Below the pieces are notes generated by a model. That model saw nothing but the letters and a program-made list of their open reading frames with translations, had not been told where the DNA came from and did not search any database. From an uncultured Collinsella sp. (GTDB lineage Bacteria > Actinomycetota > Coriobacteriia > Coriobacteriales > Coriobacteriaceae), in contig CABUZF010000092.1 of assembly GCA_902495985.1 (NCBI GenBank), positions 1-5,624 of the forward strand: DNA of 5,624 nt, read 5' to 3'. Positions 3,910 through 5,624 of this stretch are shown piece by piece. The translations under genes and the position numbers were made by a program. Position 1 is the stretch's first letter. Each line of letters starts with the position of its first letter.

Positions 3910-5624
3910 CTACATCACCTCCGCGTGAGGGGTCAAACCATTTGCCTTGAGCACCTCGTCGGGGAGCTCGGAATAGAAGTGCTCGGTGCCGGGCACGCGC
4001 TTGAAGACCGGACGGGTGTCCAGGCCAATACGCGGATGGCTCGAGCGGGGCGCGAAGCGATCGCCCTTGGGGAAATCGCGCGGGCTCGGAACGGCGCCGG
4101 GCACCTGGTGCAGGCGACCCGAACCACTCTCGATGGACAGAACGGAACCCAGAAGACCGCGGGTGTACTCGTGGATCGGGTTGGTGAGCAGCTCCTTGGT
4201 GGGTGCCTGCTCGATAACCTGGCCAGCGTACATAACCGTGATGTTATGGGCAACCTCGGCGACCAGAGCCAGGTCATGCGAAACGAAGATCATGGCAAAG
4301 CCGAGCTTGGCCTGAAGATCGTTGAGCAGCTTGATGACCTGCTTCTGGACGGTAACGTCCAGAGCGGTCGTGGGCTCGTCGCAGATGACCAGCTTGGGGT
4401 CGCGGGTAAGGGCCATAGCGATCAGGACACGCTGACGCTGGCCGCCGGAAAGCTCGTGCGGATAGCTCTCGAGCGTGCGCTTGGGATCGAGGCCGACGAG
4501 CTCCAGGAGCTCCTCGGCGCTGCGGGTTCCGCCGCGCTTGGTGAGCTGCTTCATCTGGGCAGAGATGAGCATGGAGGGATTAAGCGAGGACAGGGCGTCC
4601 TGATAGACCATGGCGATATCGGTACCGCGCAGGCCGAACCACTCCTTCTTGCTCATCTTGAGCAGGTCACGGCCCTCCCAGAGAACCTCGCCGGAAAGAT
4701 GCTCGTCATCGTCGGTCAGGCCCATGATGGCCAGCGTGGTGATGGACTTACCGCAACCGGACTCGCCCACCAGGCCCATGGTCTGACCAGGACGAACGTC
4801 AAAGTTGACATGGTCGACGACGTTGATATCACCGTGATGCTCAAACTGGATGCAGAAGTCACGGACCGAGAGAATCGGCTCAACGGACTCGTCGGGCACG
4901 TGGCGATCGTCACGCTTGAGCTCGACATCGCGCAGGGCGCCAAGGCGAGCGGAGAGGGACTGGGCCTGCTCCTTGTAGGCGCGAACGGGGTCGGAGACCA
5001 GCAGGTCGGCCTCGCGACGCTTGGAGGAATCGGTAGGATCCAGGGCAGCGGAGGGAGCAGCGGCCATGGCGTCGGTAATGCCCTCGGAGAGGATGTTGAG
5101 CGCCAGGCAGGTGATCATGATGGCCAGGCCCGGGAACAGCGCCTGCCACCAACGGCCGGCGAGCACGCCGCCGCGGGCGTCGGCGAGGATGTTACCCCAG
5201 GTAGCGGTGGGCTCCTGGATACCAGCGCCGATGAAGGTCAGCGAGGCCTCGAAGATGATGGCGTCGGCGACCAGGGTAACGGTGAAGACCATGATCGGGG
5301 CGATGCAGTTACGCAGAACATGCTTGATCAAAATCCACGGAGCCTTGGCGCCGGAAACGATGACCGCGCGGACATAGTCCTCGCCGTACTCGGACACGAT
5401 GTTGGCGCGCACGATACGGGCAATCTGCGGAGTGTACATAAAGCCGATGGCGAAGATGATCGACGGCACGGAGTTGCCCAGGATGGAGACAAAGACGGCC
5501 GCGAGGGCGATGCCCGGGATGGACATGATGATGTCCAGGATACGCATGATCGTCTCGGAGACGGCCTTGCGCGAAACCGCTGCAAGGGCGCCCACGACCG
5601 AGCCGCAGACCAGAGCCATGGCGG
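3910..5624 (-). CDS. Peptide/nickel-type ABC transporter permease-ATPase fusion (DppC-DppD type), 5' part outside window
   Basis: The frame is open to the right edge, so the N-terminus is missing; the first visible Met (5619) is internal. Counting from it, residues 1-188 are the core of a DppC-type inner-membrane permease, with several hydrophobic segments and an EAA loop at about 77-104 (EYGEDYVRA...GA...H.LRN). A charged linker (about 182-248) leads into a DppD-type ATPase: Walker A GESGCGKS at 285-292, Q-loop Gln340, signature LSGGQ at 390-394, Walker B LVICDE at 410-415, H-loop His448. Residues about 467-540 are the oligo_HPY C-terminal region (NPIHEYTRGLL, VPGAVPSP). Such tails normally carry cluster-binding cysteines, but this one has none. 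One chain thus supplies one membrane half and one nucleotide-binding half of an importer. Permease-ATPase fusions of this family are known in Actinobacteria. The stop abuts the DppF-type start, indicating one operon. The transported substrate is not readable from these domains: relatives import peptides, nickel, oligosaccharides or sialic acid. Confidence 0.93.
   Translation of the reverse strand, partial: AMALVCGSVVGALAAVSRKAVSETIMRILDIIMSIPGIALAAVFVSILGNSVPSIIFAIGFMYTPQIARIVRANIVSEYGEDYVRAVIVSGAKAPWILIKHVLRNCIAPIMVFTVTLVADAIIFEASLTFIGAGIQEPTATWGNILADARGGVLAGRWWQALFPGLAIMITCLALNILSEGITDAMAAAPSAALDPTDSSKRREADLLVSDPVRAYKEQAQSLSARLGALRDVELKRDDRHVPDESVEPILSVRDFCIQFEHHGDINVVDHVNFDVRPGQTMGLVGESGCGKSITTLAIMGLTDDDEHLSGEVLWEGRDLLKMSKKEWFGLRGTDIAMVYQDALSSLNPSMLISAQMKQLTKRGGTRSAEELLELVGLDPKRTLESYPHELSGGQRQRVLIAMALTRDPKLVICDEPTTALDVTVQKQVIKLLNDLQAKLGFAMIFVSHDLALVAEVAHNITVMYAGQVIEQAPTKELLTNPIHEYTRGLLGSVLSIESGSGRLHQVPGAVPSPRDFPKGDRFAPRSSHPRIGLDTRPVFKRVPGTEHFYSELPDEVLKANGLTPHAEVM
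3914..3922 (-). promoter_or_regulatory. Strong ribosome binding site of the DppF-type gene
   Basis: The minus strand reads GGAGGTGAT here, a nine-base match to the complement of the 16S rRNA 3' end. It lies 8 nt (from GGAGG) before the ATG at 3909. It sits inside the last codons of the fusion gene, whose TAG stop immediately precedes the ATG, so the two genes are probably translated in close balance. Confidence 0.85.

Noticed and set aside
3910..5624. Possible frameshift or missed stop making an artificial permease-ATPase join
   Set aside because: The frame is continuous with a plausible linker, and such fusions are known in Actinobacteria.
1..5624. CRISPR arrays, tRNA or rRNA genes, insertion sequences, attachment sites
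   Set aside because: I found no regularly spaced repeats, cloverleaf-like sequence, transposase frame or terminal inverted repeats in the window.

Overview
The window is about 5.6 kb of GC-rich bacterial DNA (roughly 60% GC by eye). All supported genes lie on the minus strand, so the transcript runs from right to left. High GC, strong AAGGAG/GGAGG ribosome binding sites, tight gene packing and a peptide-type ABC permease fused to its ATPase (an arrangement common in Actinobacteria) suggest an actinobacterium. The protein style fits Coriobacteriia such as Collinsella, but this is inference from familiarity, not a search.

Right part (3082-5624): two genes of a peptide/nickel (Dpp/Opp)-type ABC importer. 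The first enters from the right edge and is a fusion of a DppC-type permease with a DppD-type ATPase. Its C-terminal oligo_HPY tail has lost every cysteine. The second is a DppF-type ATPase whose ATG directly follows the fusion's stop codon. The substrate-binding protein and the DppB-type permease are not in the window and would be expected further right.

Middle (1180-3001): after a perfect GC-rich hairpin come two related alpha/beta hydrolases of the acetyl-xylan esterase/cephalosporin-C deacetylase (CE7) type, overlapping by 8 nt. The upstream copy keeps Ser-Asp-His. The downstream copy keeps Asp and His but has Gly in place of the nucleophile Ser and lacks about 40 residues between the nucleophile site and the Asp. 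It therefore looks like a pseudoenzyme made alongside its active relative.

Left part (1-1111): a DapA/NanA-family Schiff-base aldolase or dehydratase of 306 residues starting at a GTG. It has the Lys and Tyr of the family but not the residues that mark it as a true dihydrodipicolinate synthase or a true sialate lyase. Then comes a 173-nt gap with a hairpin (candidate terminator), and at the left edge the ribosome binding site and first five codons of another minus-strand gene.

Read together, the layout suggests a catabolic cassette: uptake by the ABC importer, removal of acyl groups by the CE7 esterase, and cleavage or dehydration of a 2-keto acid sugar by the aldolase. An O-acetylated sialic acid or another acylated acidic sugar would fit, but the substrate is not shown by the sequence.
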